A stretch of DNA of 64,000 nt, from assembly GCA_029204225.1 (NCBI GenBank), contig CM055113.1:32014299-32078298 (forward strand). The letters run 5' to 3'. The notes under the pieces are model-generated. The model searched no databases, was not told the DNA's origin, and was given only the letters and a program-made list of their open reading frames with translations. Origin of the DNA: Diphasiastrum complanatum (lineage: Eukaryota > Streptophyta > Lycopodiopsida > Lycopodiales > Lycopodiaceae). Positions 45,091-57,865 of the stretch are shown here, one piece after another. Position numbers and translations under genes: made by a program. Numbering within the stretch: the stretch's first letter is position 1; the number at the start of each line of letters is the position of its first letter.

Positions 45091-45349
45091 GTCATGGCCT
45101 GATATGAGGAATCTGCCACGAAGCCACGCGTTATGTGACCACCGTGCTGCCCAATTAAGGTGCTTTCAATTCTTCGGCTCGCGACTCTCGAGTTGCCACT
45201 CCTAGTCTCCCAGACTCCAGAGGGCCGAACTTCGAAGTTTCAAGCTTTTGTTTCATTTATGAAATTTGAATGTTCATTTCCAAATTCCACTGCATGAGGC
45301 AGCAGGCTTGCCACTTGAAAGTTGAGCTACGTTGGTTGTTGCATGAGCT

Positions 45350-45880
45350 ACATTGGTTGTTGTAGCTTGCGAGGGTGAGCACTAAGCAATGAGCACTGGT
45401 GAGGCAGCGAGGAATCAGGATCAAGATTTGTGAGGGTGAGGCACTGAGGCAAATCAATGAGCACTAGTGAGGCAACAAGGAATTAGAATCAAGATTTACG
45501 AGGGTGAGGCACTGAGGCAAATCCAAATCGTCACTGCTTCCTTGAGCAGCTAAGGCAGTTCCTTGAGTAGCTGGGGCGCGGCAGAGGCTGGGAGGGCTGG
45601 AGCGACTGTGAGGCTTGAGTGATGGTCTGGCTGCTTGCAGCTAGCTGTGAGCAGTGAGCCACTGGTGACTGAGGCAGCGAGGGTGAGCAGTGAGCACTGG
45701 TGAGGCAACGATGGTGAGCAGTGAGCACTGGTGAGGCAGCGAGGATCAAGATTTGCGAGGGTGGGCACTAAGGCAGTGAGGCGCGATCAAAATCCAGAGC
45801 AGCTGGGACACGACAGAGGCTGGGAGGGTTGGAGCGACTGTGAGCGATGGTGTGGTAGCTAGCTGTTGGCAGCACTGTGG
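45350..45880. repeat. GC-richer minisatellite-like array
   Basis: Irregular repeats of the words GAGGCAGCGAGG, ATCAAGATTTGCGAGGGTGAG and GAGCACTGGTGAGGCA, with spacing near 75-85 bp. There is also a longer duplication of CGGCAGAGGCTGGGAGGGCTGG at 45575 and 45812. Minus-strand ORFs rich in Ser/Leu/Pro are a by-product. It begins about 250 bp beyond element B. Confidence 0.75.
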
Positions 45881-45999
45881 CCGTTTGAGACTTGAGGCTT
45901 TGAGCACTATTCCAAATGAGCCTTCAGCTTCCAAAATCGACTTGGGAGACCCTGAGCTCGATTGGTCTCGTACATTGTAGCGTAAGAACATTCTAGCCT

Positions 46000-47160
46000 A
46001 TTGCATTTGATCAAAAAGTTGCTCAAAAATGTATGATTCAGTTCGATAAGCTGTAGAACTTCAATAAACAAGACACACTAGTCTTCTGATGCAGCCATTC
46101 TGAACATGTAAATGTATCTACAAAAAGTACCAGAATAATAATTCTGAAAGCCTTTTAAACTCTCTATTGTAGAGTGTAACCCTCTAGCTTAATGTCTCAA
46201 GCATCGAAACAACATTAAGTTACGACCACAAGCATGGCTCGAAACTTTAAAAATACAACTCAGTAGACTGAGATATACGATGCTTACATTGAAGATTGAG
46301 TCTGTGTTCGCTCTACTTTCTTGCACGCAAGTGGAGGATATGTTAAAACCTATAGTAAATGAATAAAAATTGCTTTTGCAAACGATCATAGAGCCAGCTC
46401 AGTGAGCTCAGCTCATATTGAACAAAATGTGTACACGATCGTAGATCATTTTATAAAAAGTGGGAATACCTGTAGAAACGCCTAGAGTAGCAACCCAAAA
46501 ATCAAGGCAATCAGCATCGTCGACGATGGATGATGAGCCATTTTGCAGGCAAGTATCACGGCCTTTCACCTACACAACAAATTCTTCACGCTCTTGCAAT
46601 TCTTTACACTCACGGGCTCTCAACTACTCAGCTAAACGCAGCAGAGAATAGACTCTAGAGTGGAGCAGTAGACAAAGGTTCAATGAGGCATCATCCCCAG
46701 ATAATAATATTTGCAACTTTTTGTGATTAGAGATTCAGAGACTCTAATGGCAGGTAAGTTGGTAACTATGAGTGCCTTTGATTCATAAGCAATGTTAATG
46801 ATTATGACAGAGAAATCAAATTTTGAATAGTTTTCAATAAAAACATCATCTTCAGGAAAAACAGAGACTTTCAGGATCCAGCCATCAACATGAGGTTCAT
46901 TAGCTTCATGTTTATTAGCTGGGGAACTGATTTGAGTTTATAGAAATCCAGTTTCCTAACAAAAGTGTGATGCTTACAAACATTAAAACAGTCCGTACCA
47001 GGCTAAGCTTGTGATTATATCATATATGTAATGAAGATATTCGACATCCAGTAATGATGTAGATTCAGGATTGTTGCTCACCAAATTAAGTAAGGCTTTT
47101 TCACCAAGAGTGGGTAAAACACCCTTTACGCGATACTGGGAACCAACTTCCAACCCTTAG
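46000..47160. other. No gene recognised
   Basis: Intergenic sequence. A minus-strand stretch at 46680-46930 reads open for about 70 codons in one frame, but I recognise no motif. Confidence 0.4.
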
Positions 47161-47169
47161 CATGGCCCT

Positions 47170-47310
47170 TCCAGCTTCCTCGATACTGTTTCCAAATTTC
47201 CACATGAAGCAACTTTCTTAACTGCATCATCGCATATGGACTCCAAATTCTTCATCAGAAGCTCCTCCAATTGTCTCTTAGTGTCACTATCCTAGTCCCC
47301 TAGATGATTA
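47170..47310 (-). pseudogene. RF298/MIP1-like RING E3 ligase N-terminal fragment (tentative)
   Basis: The minus strand reads DSDTKRQLEELLMKNLESIC followed by DDAVKKVASCGN. This resembles the conserved helix LEELL-x-x-NL-x-x-x-F-x-x-A-x-x-x-I-x-x-CGY of plant RF298/RF4/MIP1 RING proteins. A stop lies directly upstream and another 13 codons downstream. A further frame 47481-47726 (minus), Ser-rich with no motif, may be a second exon piece. Weak call. Confidence 0.3.
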
Positions 47311-47729
47311 CACAGTTTATCATGCGGTATGATCGTATGAAGATTCCAACTCTCGTGTCCTCACCTGACGCAGAATGAGCATAATTGCAGAGTAGGTCTT
47401 CCAGCCTCTGAACTTAGTTTTTATTTCTTAATGCTGCAGTCTGATCTTGGTGATGTGAGGCTTGTGCGTTATAATTAGACTCAACACTGAGCAAAGTTGG
47501 AGGTGCAACGAGAATTCTGAATAGGATCACAAATACACATTGGAATTTTGCGTTGCTCTGAATCTTTGTCTGCCTTATCAGAGCTACTGATGTTGCTAAT
47601 CTGCAACAATGAAGCTGTACTCTCGGACAAAAAGTTTAGCATGTTTCGGCTGCTCTTCTCACTATCAGTGCCTGTGCCTTCACAGCTCCCCCCGCCTATA
47701 GGTGCAGAAGCTTGGTTGGATCTCATGGT

Positions 47730-50100
47730 AACTTACTATTCTAACTCAAACTGCACCAGACATGATACAAACTGCTGATAAATCATAAAAGAGCACAAAA
47801 CACTGATAAATTGGTATAGGAACACAATCATTCATGGCAAATTACTGATAAATCCTACGGGACACAAAAACTGTAGAGTACCAAGAGATGGATGGGATAG
47901 CTGATGCAAGAATAGAATAGATTGTACTTACTGATTGCAAAGGAACTAGAGATTAAACATAAAATATTTTAAAGAAAATATAGAAAGGTTAATCATTTCA
48001 CAAACCCAAAAAGAAAATTCAATTCACACTAAGCCAAGCAAAAATAGTAGCAAAAGTAACTACAACATTGTACTTTCTCTTGATAGACTTTGGAACGCAA
48101 ATGTTAAACTTCTTTCAAAAAGATGATTGAATTAAATTCCTCATTTCATGCCCCGCATCACCGAATGAGCATTAGTACTGTACAGATGGCCCTAGAATAC
48201 AAAGTATGTACTTTTACATGGAGCTTAACAATGCACATGTAGAAATGAAGACCAAAGTTTGACCCAACTTCATAGAGAACCCTGCACAGAAGAGGTCACA
48301 CCGTCACAAATTTCATATGTGGCACAGATTACAGTGTACACCATTCAAAACGGCCTTCCAAGAGAACATCATTATCAAAGTCAAAGTTGTATCTGCAGAA
48401 TAAAATCAGACCACATTCATTCATAATCAATAAGTAAATTGGTCAATCTCAACAAATCAGTAATCACTCCAAAAGGCAGCTGAAGACCCTTCCACGTCGA
48501 GACACCTTCTCGAAGGTCACCTTCAACACCAAACTAGGGTGAAAGTAGCTCTCCCTTATCAACAGATAATCCCTGACAGGAAGCAACACCTTGTTAGTGC
48601 AATACTACAATAGCACTCGAAAGTCTAGAATACTGTGAACCTTGGAAATAGCATAGACAATCACATGTACAACAACATACATAATCGTGAGAGCTTCATG
48701 CCAGCTCAGAGATAGGAAGGAACAAAACTAGATAACCTTTGGGGCCAGGCTTATCTGTGATTATGAAAAGTGAGATTTATTCACATATTTACACTAGTTT
48801 TGTCAATCTCATTCAGATGGGCTACTGTTAACTAGCATGAATTTGAGCTTTTAGCTTAAAAGAGACTCTATGAGTTTTTTGAGATCTCCCTTATCTAGAA
48901 AGAGACCACTAGATGTTGCAAAGTTTGGGCCGCATATTCACGTAGTACAATATCTAGCACACATAGTGCATCCTAAGCAATAGGAGTAGGCTGAGGGTTT
49001 ATTAGAGTATCTATAGCCTTCATATTGACTATGGCTGCAAATTCTATCTTCATTATAAATTCTCCGTAGAATGAAGTCTTTCTCTTTTTCTTTTTGTCAT
49101 CATCTGCTGAAGTGGGAAACTCCTCGCTACCAACTTCTCAATAGCATGATCATGTGCTTTACCCCCTCCGGATCTGCAATGAATCATTTAAATAAAATTG
49201 ACTGGTAACAATGTTACTAGTGCCTTCTTTGGAACCACTTCCTTTATGTGTGCAGCTAGCCTATGTAGAATGATTCCTAAGTCACCAAAATTAAAGATTT
49301 GCAAGGGACTAGATAGTAGAGCCTGGCCATAAGGGCTTATCGATTCTGAACAAATGAAACCCAGTTACAGCTAAGTTCTGAAATCTTACTTCCACTCTTC
49401 AAGTTCTTTACTCTCTTTTTTCGTCCATGCAATTAATCCATCTTTCATACTAAAGCCAACATGTGATTCTTCTTCCATGAATCATGTTTGTTAAATTTTC
49501 ACAGTTGATTAAATTTGAATAAATTCATTTTTCACATTTTAATTTTAAAAGAGTTTTTTGCTTTTGCAATCTAAATGCTACAATCATCAATAGTAAATCT
49601 CGAAGGACAGACTAGGTTTTTGAATTGTAAGCTTGTAGCAGGTACGCCTGCTCTCTAGTACTATCTCGTATAGACATAACTTACTGATTTGATCCTCAAT
49701 CAAGGCACATCATGAGTGATAATGAGTAATTCCTTGAGCTTAGGTGATAAATGCCTATCTTGAGTGCAAAAGCCACATGTAAATTGCATTGTGGGCTTAT
49801 AAAGCTGGTGTCAAATTACTTCAATTTCAATTTTTCAGCTTACTCCATTTTCAAAAAAAAAATTGGACTTTTAAGTATTGGTCTTTTACTTAAACATGTG
49901 ACTTTCATTATTGTGATAGTTTGGATGCACTACTAGCATAGTTGTAGGAGTTGCAAGCAAATTTTGGCTGTATGCATTAATGAATCATAGTTTTTATATC
50001 AGCTAGCTTGTCACTGAAATATATGGGACTGCTGCACTCTTACGAAAAATAGATTTTTTACTATTGTAGGCCTGAAGCTTCTTGTTGCTTCAATATTGTC
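47730..50100. other. No gene recognised
   Basis: AT-rich intergenic sequence with isolated short ORFs. I see no repeat family, LTR or RNA gene in it. Confidence 0.5.
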
Positions 50101-50125
50101 TCTATAGTCAGTTATTGTTGGAGGT

Positions 50126-52250
50126 GTGAATATTTCACAAATTAGAAAACTCATTGGATTGTACTCACAAGCTTCAATGGAAACTTCCAAAGATGTCAGT
50201 GAAACAAGTGAAAAATGTGTAATTAAATACACTAAGAGAAAACAATCTAGCATTCTTGTAATGTTTGGAGCTAACAAAAAAAGCACAACGAGAAATATGT
50301 TTGTGATGGGTGCAACGAGGAGGAAAAAGTTGATGCAGAACAAGAAAAGATTCAATCAGCCAACCTCCAAAAGAATCTAGAAGCTCTTAGAATTGCAAAA
50401 GCTTGTAGCATGTGGCAAGATCGATGGATCATCGATTACCCGTGGCTTGAGTTCAACAAAGAATTAGGAAGGGTGTACTGTAAAGTATGCAAGCAACAAC
50501 CAAACCATTTCAAAAATGTATTTGGAACTTTGGGGAGCACTAACATTCGTGCTAGTGCATGGTTGGATCATGTTAGGTCCAAAGTCCATAGAGATATATA
50601 TAGAGATCAGATTGAAGCAGAGAAAACAACAATACAAGAAGCGAATACTACTATTCGCGACAGAAAAGAAGAGGCGTTGTGGGCCTTGTTTAAGGTGGCA
50701 TATTTTGTTGCAAAAGAGGATCTTCCCTACACCGAGTTCCAATCTGAACTATGTTTGTTATGATCCCTTGGATTGAAAACAATGACAAAAAGTCTCTATC
50801 AACATGATAAGGCCTGTGCTGAATTTATAAAATACATTGCTGAATCATTACGAGAAAGTATTGTGGAAAAAGTAAAGCAAAGTCCTTTCTTTGGATTAAT
50901 GGTGGTTGAGTCCACGGACATATCCGACAAGAAGTCCTTGATTATGTATTTGTCTTACATTGAAAACTTCAATCCTGTAACTTCTTATTTCTGTCTTATT
51001 TCTTTAGAAAATGAGAATGCCGAATCAATTTACGATGCAATCATGGCTATTTTTCGTGACTCAAACCTAAATATTAGGAAGTTTGTAGGGTTTGGATCTG
51101 ATGGAGCAAGTGTCATGATAGGGTCAAACACGGGAGTTGTGACGAGACTAAAGAAATCAGGCCCTTTTCTATCAGGTATACATTGCATCGCCTATGGGTG
51201 CAATTTAGCGTGTTCAAGTTCAGCCTCCAAATTGTCGTATTCCAAGTTTATTGATTCAGTAGTTAATGCAGTTTCTTTCTTTGCCAATAGTTGCAAGAGG
51301 CAATCTCTTCTGCGGTCGTTACAAGAAGAAATGGCAAGTGATATATTGAAGTTGAATAGGATTAATGCCACAAGATGGTTGAGTCGTCACAATGCGATAA
51401 AACGCATATGTGATGTTCTGCAACCTGTGATTCGTGCTATAAAAAGTGAATTTAAGAAAATGTCAAGGAAAAAATCAAATTCGCAAAAAGATATTGTTTT
51501 CGTCGATGAGGATGCCCAAGATGTTGTTGAAGACGATTTGGAAGCAGCCTTGGCATCTACAAGTAAGTCGAAGAAGGCAGTTCAGGCTGCTGCAACCAAA
51601 AAGCTTCTAAAAAGGTTATGCGACCTCAAATGTATATACGTTCTACATTTTCTAGTGGACATACTTAAAAAGCTGTCAATTTTGAGTTTGATATTTCAAC
51701 GCGACTATGTGGAAGTTGGAGCAATCTTCGAATTGTTTCTAATGAAATTGCTTTGATTGAGGACGAGTTTATTGAAGACCCTCCAACAAATCTGAACACT
51801 GGAACATATGATAGTAAAGGGTATGCAATCTTACCAGACTATAGACCTGAAAATGGTTATATCCGAAAGGTTACAAAATTTTGCGAGGGAATATGTATTA
51901 TGATATAGAAATCAATAGGTCTGCTGTGGGTGATGACTTAGAAGAGGCGATTGAGTTCCAAAAGTCCTTTTTCTTGTGCTATAGTTGAGAGTTTGTTAGA
52001 TCAGTTCCAAGATAAAGGCCATTTGAGTTCCTTCAAGGCACTATCTCCTACCAACATACCAAGATGCATGAGAGAAATGAAAGATTGTGGTTATCAAGAG
52101 ATCAATTCCCTTGGTGATTTTTATGGGATTTCAAAAGTTGATGCGGTTGGAAATGTGATTCCTCCACTCATCAATATTGAAGAGGTGAGGCTTCAAAATT
52201 GAAGAGGTGAAGCATTCAAAATTCAAGCCACAACTGAATGGAGCGGCCGA
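50126..52250 (+). pseudogene. hAT-superfamily transposase (ZNF862/C17orf113-like), degenerate
   Basis: A leader segment is followed in frame 50410-51756 by a zinc finger, YCKVCKQQ with WLDHVRSKVHR (C-x2-C...H-x5-H), then one TGA at 50761-50763. The RNase H-like core follows: VESTDISDKKSLI (first Asp), FVGFGSDGASVMIGS (second Asp), HCIAYGCNLACSSSASK (His-Cys-x-x-His normally; here Tyr), and a late INATRWLSRHNAIKRI with the conserved Trp. After a frameshift near 51730 it continues NEIALIEDEFIEDPPTN and DQFQDKGHLSSFKALSP. No C-terminal hAT dimerisation motif is seen. The 448-codon frame with one stop is the best preserved transposase in the window. I did not find terminal inverted repeats or an 8-bp duplication. 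Confidence 0.8.
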
Positions 52251-52860
52251 TCTTTTCGTGATACATCAGCCATCATTGGCTCCAATCAGCAGTTGCATGA
52301 GAAATATAAAGGATTGTACACATTTATGTGCATCACACTTGTGCAGTGTACCAATTCGGCTGCTTGTGAAAGAGGCTAGACCCAATCTAATCAAAGATAG
52401 AAAAAGCAATAAGATTGATTCCGCGGATGCCTTAATGTGTATTTCCATTGAGGGAAGCAATGACCTGGATTCATTGGACTCTTCAAATGCAATCAACTCA
52501 TGTTGCAAAAATGAGCTCTTTTTCCTTATAGTGATTATGTTTGTTACAGCCTAATTTGTGTGGTTTCAATATATATTTTAGATCTGATTTGTCTTGCTAT
52601 TAGATCCTCAAATGCTTTACATGTTGATTCAAACTCATTCACTTGTTTGTGTATCAAGTTGACGTGAATAGACATATTGACAAGCTAAATGCAGTCATAC
52701 TTTTGAATATCATTGTAATGATTCGAAGCAGTATCTCACCCGAAAATCTTCTTTTTTGGTAAGTTCCTAGCCTCTTGTTTGATTTTTCTGCAAGATTTAT
52801 TAACTTGAATAAGATTGTATTACACTTAGTATTATGTCCATGCTGGTGGCAATATATAAG

Positions 52861-53114
52861 AGGCAACTAGAGTTTTTCACGGATTGGCTTATAGTAAATC
52901 TTATCTCTAACGTGCATCAATAATGAACCAAAGCTAGAATCTACACTCACAATTTGCTCTCTTTTTTCAATGAAGATTATTAAAAATACTATGTACACAC
53001 ACACAATTGAGATATTTTGTAACATATTTTTGAAACTAGAAAGTTGCACTAGATACAAAAACACACGTTATATGCTATCTTGTTTTTCATCACACAATAA
53101 AACCAAAACCAAAA

Positions 53115-53149
<35 letters not shown>

Positions 53150-53301
53150 CATATATATATATATATATATATATGATACTTTGTGACATATTTTTGAAAC
53201 TAGAAAGTTGCACTAGATACAAAAACAGACGTTATATGCTATCTTGTTTTTCATTAAGTTTTGCATTTGTAACATCAACTGATACACAAACATTTTCACA
53301 A

Positions 53302-53320
<19 letters not shown>
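52861..53320 (+). repeat. R repeat, two overlapping partial monomers
   Basis: Same orientation as 193-1060. The ACACACAATTGAGATATTTTGTAACAT segment occurs at 53000 and is partly repeated at 53173-53300 after a (TC)n and (AT)n tract (53118-53174), a local duplication. Confidence 0.8.
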
Positions 53321-53332
<12 letters not shown>

Positions 53333-53352
53333 ATAAAACCAAAACCAAAACA

Positions 53353-53354
<2 letters not shown>

Positions 53355-53433
<79 letters not shown>
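53355..53433. repeat. (TC)n microsatellite
   Basis: About 78 bp TC, preceded by the same AC tract and CAATAAAACCAAAACC block as at 1040-1068. Confidence 0.95.
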
Positions 53434-53435
<2 letters not shown>

Positions 53436-53444
53436 AATTTAGAG

Positions 53445-54195
53445 GTTCTCTTTCATCCTCTTCACCTATCTCATAGCACTCTATAAAATTTACTTGGGAA
53501 TCTATAGGCAGCCCTACTTCCTCATCCCCCCTTATAAGATGACCTCCTAATGGGCTCACCATCAGAATCCCTGGAAAAAATATTTGCTTGGTAAGGCTAG
53601 TTTATGATAGCATTAGCCTAGTATAACCATGGCCTACCAAACCGTATCGATTACGCTGGCATATATGCTGGGTTAATGACAAAGAAACTCATAATGAAAG
53701 TCTTTGTCTCTATGTTTACATTGATACTCCTCAACTCTCCCACCAGAGTGCAGCGAGATGCATCAGCTAAATGTATTTAGGATGAACAGTGGGCTAAATT
53801 TGATCTTCTAATCCTAACTCTTTAGCCATTGTTTCAGTCATCAAGTTTCTACTTGATCCTGAATCTATTAATATATTTTGTATAACAAAACCGCCTATAG
53901 TTGCACTAATTTTGGGAAGTCCACAGTCCCCTCTATCTATGTACTCAACTCTAATACTATATGCAGGTGTTGATACTTTCCTCTGGTCATCCCCTTCCTC
54001 AGTCCTTGTGGAATGGACTTCTTTGTCCTCCAAAGTGTAACTTGAGGATGATGTCGGGGTTTCGCCTTCATATTTATCTTTTTCCTAGGATACAATGATC
54101 CTTTTATGACTCTTCCCTTATGGTGTCCTTCTTCTTCCAATGGGTTATTACATCAGCTTGGTATAGCCAAGGTCTTCCCAATAACATTTTATAGG
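53445..54195 (-). pseudogene. Ty3/gypsy protease fragment inserted in R sequence
   Basis: The minus strand reads LPKISATIGGFVIQNILIDS followed by GSSRNLM, with an intact retropepsin DSGSS, then TETMAKELGLED. Near 54160-54195 a separate frame resembles TLAIPS-CNNPLEEEG, like the GRPWL-YQADVITHW motif of other gypsy proteases, but it lies before rather than after the active site. The fragment interrupts R sequence (R stops near 53440 and resumes at 54196). No LTR was found at either edge. Confidence 0.7.
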
Positions 54196-54615
54196 ATGAC
54201 TCCCTACTTTTACCATTTCACAATGCTAATAAAAAATTGTTATCATTTGGTCTGAATATGGTCACTTGAGTTTGTAATCACATTCAATTGATTTGAGAAC
54301 AATAACATCTACTTGCAAGATTAAGAATGGGCCCACAAAATCTCTAGACATTCAAAATACAGATCAAATATATCTCTGCCCGCAAAATCCCGCATCCAAA
54401 GATAATCGTTCTCGAATGTGAATGTATTGACACATAGTGTGGTGCAAGATGAGAGTCTATAAAAATTTCAAAATTTGTAACCAACACTCATTATGATGTG
54501 CTCACATTCTACAATCCAAGCGCATGTGCTCAAATTTTCAAAATAGGTTGATGAGGTGAAACCATCTCAAATATTTACGCTTTTTTGTTTTTTATAATGT
54601 TTGGACTTGAGTAGC
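54196..54615 (+). repeat. R repeat monomer, partial
   Basis: Matches 315-725 closely: CACAATGCTAATAAAAA, GTAATCACATTCAATTGATT, GGGCCCACAAAATCTCTAGA and ACAATCCAAGCGCATGTGCT. It ends near TTTGGACTTGAGTAG. Confidence 0.85.
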
Positions 54616-56886
54616 TATCGTTAGTAGTTTGACAACATGTATTCTCATGTCAATGCATAATTTTGTATGTTTCCATGATGATTTCAAGCACTATCTCTTG
54701 TAGACGTTTGTTGACTCCTCGTATTGAGCAGATGTTTTAGAGATTATGAAATGTGGGTATAAACTAATGTGCCTTTTATGTGACGAGAATGTATTAAGTC
54801 GATGTAGAGTTGATGTGACAAAAATCTGTCCAATACATATAGAATTTTGCATGTTCATACAATGATTCAAAGCACCATTTCAGCCGACAATGTACTTTTT
54901 TGGTAAGTTTTTAGGCTTTTGTGAGATTTTTCTATAAGCTTTAGAAATATAAGTGCGACAATCTTACAAAAAGTGTTATGTCTATTGGTGGCTTTTGTTT
55001 TTGTCCTTAAGCATGTGTTCACGTATTCATGCGTAATATTTTTCCACATGTTGATCCATAATTGGTGTTCTCATATGTATGTAGGAAGTAAGGTTTCGAT
55101 ATCCTTAACAAATTGCACATCTTTGATTTTGGTAAGACCCAGTTTGTTGACTGTGTCGATCCTTCACATGAAAATATAGTTCATCAATGAATGAACAAAA
55201 TTGAATCAAATTAAATGCTTCTTGCATGAAATATTTGTTGAAAGCACTTTGAATCTTGAATACAATTAGCTTTTAATTGCAATTTTTTGTGTTCGCATAA
55301 GTCTTTTGCAAAGCTTTGTTGATATTCTTAAAGAAATGTTTGCATGATTGTAATGGTTGACGTTTCTAGTTTTATAGGTTTTATTGCATGTGTTATAATA
55401 GCAAATATTTCTAAAGATAATTTTGAAGATGTTTTGACCTATTGTCCATTCATAATTTTGATAGGTTTTTGAGGCATGTCACAAAATCAGCTAGGAAGTT
55501 AAGATTGCAATTGCACCATATAGTATGGGTACATTTGTGAAGCATATCAATGACCTCATTTAGAAGGAAACAAGAGGCATGCTGAAGATCCTCTTCTAGA
55601 ATGTTATCAAAGATGCAATGTTGTGCACGGAGCAAGCTGGCTGGAAGACTCTTACCTGCTATGGGTGTTGTCTATGGTTTAAAGAGACAAGGAAAAATCC
55701 TTTCTGGTTTTGGAGTCTAGCTTATAAGTTAAAATGGTGTTTTTTAATACCAGCTTTAGTTGATTATACTATCTTCGAGAACTCCATTAAGTAGGGCTTT
55801 AGTTTATGATATACTTTTCTTATGAGCTATTGAAGGATTCTGGCATGACTGCAAGCCTCACCTTGTTATGAATTTACAGATGTCGCCTTTTTTGAATGTA
55901 TTTCATCATTGGCATGGCACCATCTCTTGAGATAATCAAAATGATGGACGATTAAAGTTTGGATGTCTTTGTTGGAGACCTCTAATGTACCGCTACTGTG
56001 CAATTTGATGTTGTTATATCTCATTTTGATCCTTTCAAGGCATTGTTTAACTTTTTCTTTTGCATCAAAATTTTGTTGCCATGGTTACAATAACATAATT
56101 GTAGTTGAATCGATCATGCTAGTGTAAGTTGTAAATTTAATGCTAAGGTTCTATTGTTTGTCTTATTTTTGGGTGGAGGACAACTACAAATTAGTGCAGG
56201 AAATTAGACGGCAAGCTAAAATTTTTCACAGTTTTAAACCTTAGACAATTTGTTTTAATAGGATTTTTTAGACAATTTTTTAATTATTGTAGGATTCACG
56301 AGGCTATGTTTCATCCACCGATGTTAATTTTAAAAAACCGATACATGAACATGTGTATAGGAAAATTTAGTATAACTCCAAAGAGGTTTCCCGATCACTG
56401 GGGTGTGGGTGGGGGGGAGTGTAATAATACCTCCCCTCCTCTCAAAAGTACAATCTGTTGGTGAATTGACAGGGGAGGGGAGTGGCACACCTCCCAACAA
56501 GCCTATCACTTCTCTCCTTGCAAAGCCAGCTTAGTCTTAAAAAATAAAATAAAATTCAAGTTTCAAATCTCAATGTTTAGAAGTTAAAACTTTTAACACT
56601 AAGATTGTTAATCTTAGAAATATCTATTCTGAGGTAAATCTTGGAGGCATGTCCTTCTCAGGCCGTACTTTCTTCTTTCTTCCTCTCTATACTTGCAGAT
56701 CTCCAAAGGAGTTGAGAGAACTGTGGTACATTGGAGTTGGAGAGGGGAGAAAGGGTCAGAATTGAATTTCATAGGTCTTTGGGGTCCATGAGCCATGTGG
56801 CACCTTTGGTTGGCCCCAAATGACTAGAAAGATCTAGAAGGGACAAATGGGACCTTTTTTGGGTCCCACCTGTCCTTTTTGCATGA
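54616..56886. other. No gene recognised; diverged copy of 52620-52860
   Basis: 54820-55000 resembles 52625-52860: a CAATGATTCAAAGCA-like word, TTTTTTGGTAAGTT and ATTATGTC-like words in the same order. Otherwise intergenic, with a G-rich stretch near 56400-56480 (GGGTGGGGGGGAGTG). Confidence 0.45.
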
Positions 56887-57008
56887 GGGTGGAGAGGAGC
56901 TTTGGGGAGGGGCTAAAGGAGGTATGTTCTCTTCCTTTCCCTCATTCTCCCAAATTGTTGTAGAGTTCTTTTGCTCTCTAGTTGCTAGTTCTCAAGTTGG
57001 GTATCTGT
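56887..57008 (+). repeat. Fragment of element-A-family leader
   Basis: GGTGGAGAGGAGCTTTGGGG through CTAGTTCTCAAGTTGGGTAT matches the reverse complement of 8512-8625, the leader between PBS and gag of element A. No LTR is attached. Confidence 0.85.
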
Positions 57009-57818
57009 CAACACATTTACATTCGAGAATGATTATCTTCGCATGTGGGATTATGCGGCCAGAGATATATCTAATTTGTATTTTGAATTTCTAGATTTTG
57101 TGGGCCCATTCTTAATCTTGCAGGTCGATGTTATTGTTTTCAAATCAATTGAATGTGATTACAAACTCAAGTGACCATATTCAGACCAAATGATAACGAT
57201 TTATAATTAGCATTGTGAAATGGTAAAAGTACCATACCATGTTACAAATGAAAAGATAAATTAAAAAAACAGAAGATAGCATGTATTGGCATTTTTGTAT
57301 TTAATGCAACGTTCCAATTTCAAAAAATATGTAATAGTGGATCTCAATTGTGTGCACATAGTATTTCTAGTACAATAAACTCTATTGAAAGAAGAGATCA
57401 AATTATTAGTGTGGATTTTAGCTTTGGTTCGTCATCAATGCACATTTTAAAAGCCAATACTTGAAAAACTCAAATTGCCATTTGGTAGATGAATATATTG
57501 CAGATGCTCTAGTCCAAACATTTTAAAAAACAAAAAAATACAGATCTTTGCTTGCCAAGGATCGTTTTCCCTCATCGAACCCTATTTTTTCAAAATTTGA
57601 GCACACACACTTTGGATTGCAAAATGTGTGTTGATTACCAATGATGAATCTATCTCAATTTTGAAAATTGTATAGGCTCTCATCTTCTCTGTCATGCACA
57701 TTCAAGAATGATGCTTTTTGCATTTGTGATTTTGCGGCCATGGAAAAGTCTAGAGATAATGTGGGACCATTTTTTATCTTGCATATCGATGCTATTGAAT
57801 TCAAATAGCCCAATGTGA

Positions 57819-57820
<2 letters not shown>
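57009..57820 (-). repeat. R repeat upstream of gene copy 3
   Basis: Inverted relative to 193-1060. Contains the complements of CATTTTGTAACATC-like, ACACAATTGAGATCCACTAT and GTGGGCCCATTCTTAATC landmarks. It ends at the (TC)n tract of 57821-57862. Confidence 0.8.

Positions 57821-57862
<42 letters not shown>
57821..57862. repeat. (TC)n tract upstream of gene copy 3
   Basis: 42 bp TC, 425 bp upstream of the start codon. Confidence 0.95.
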
Positions 57863-57865
<3 letters not shown>

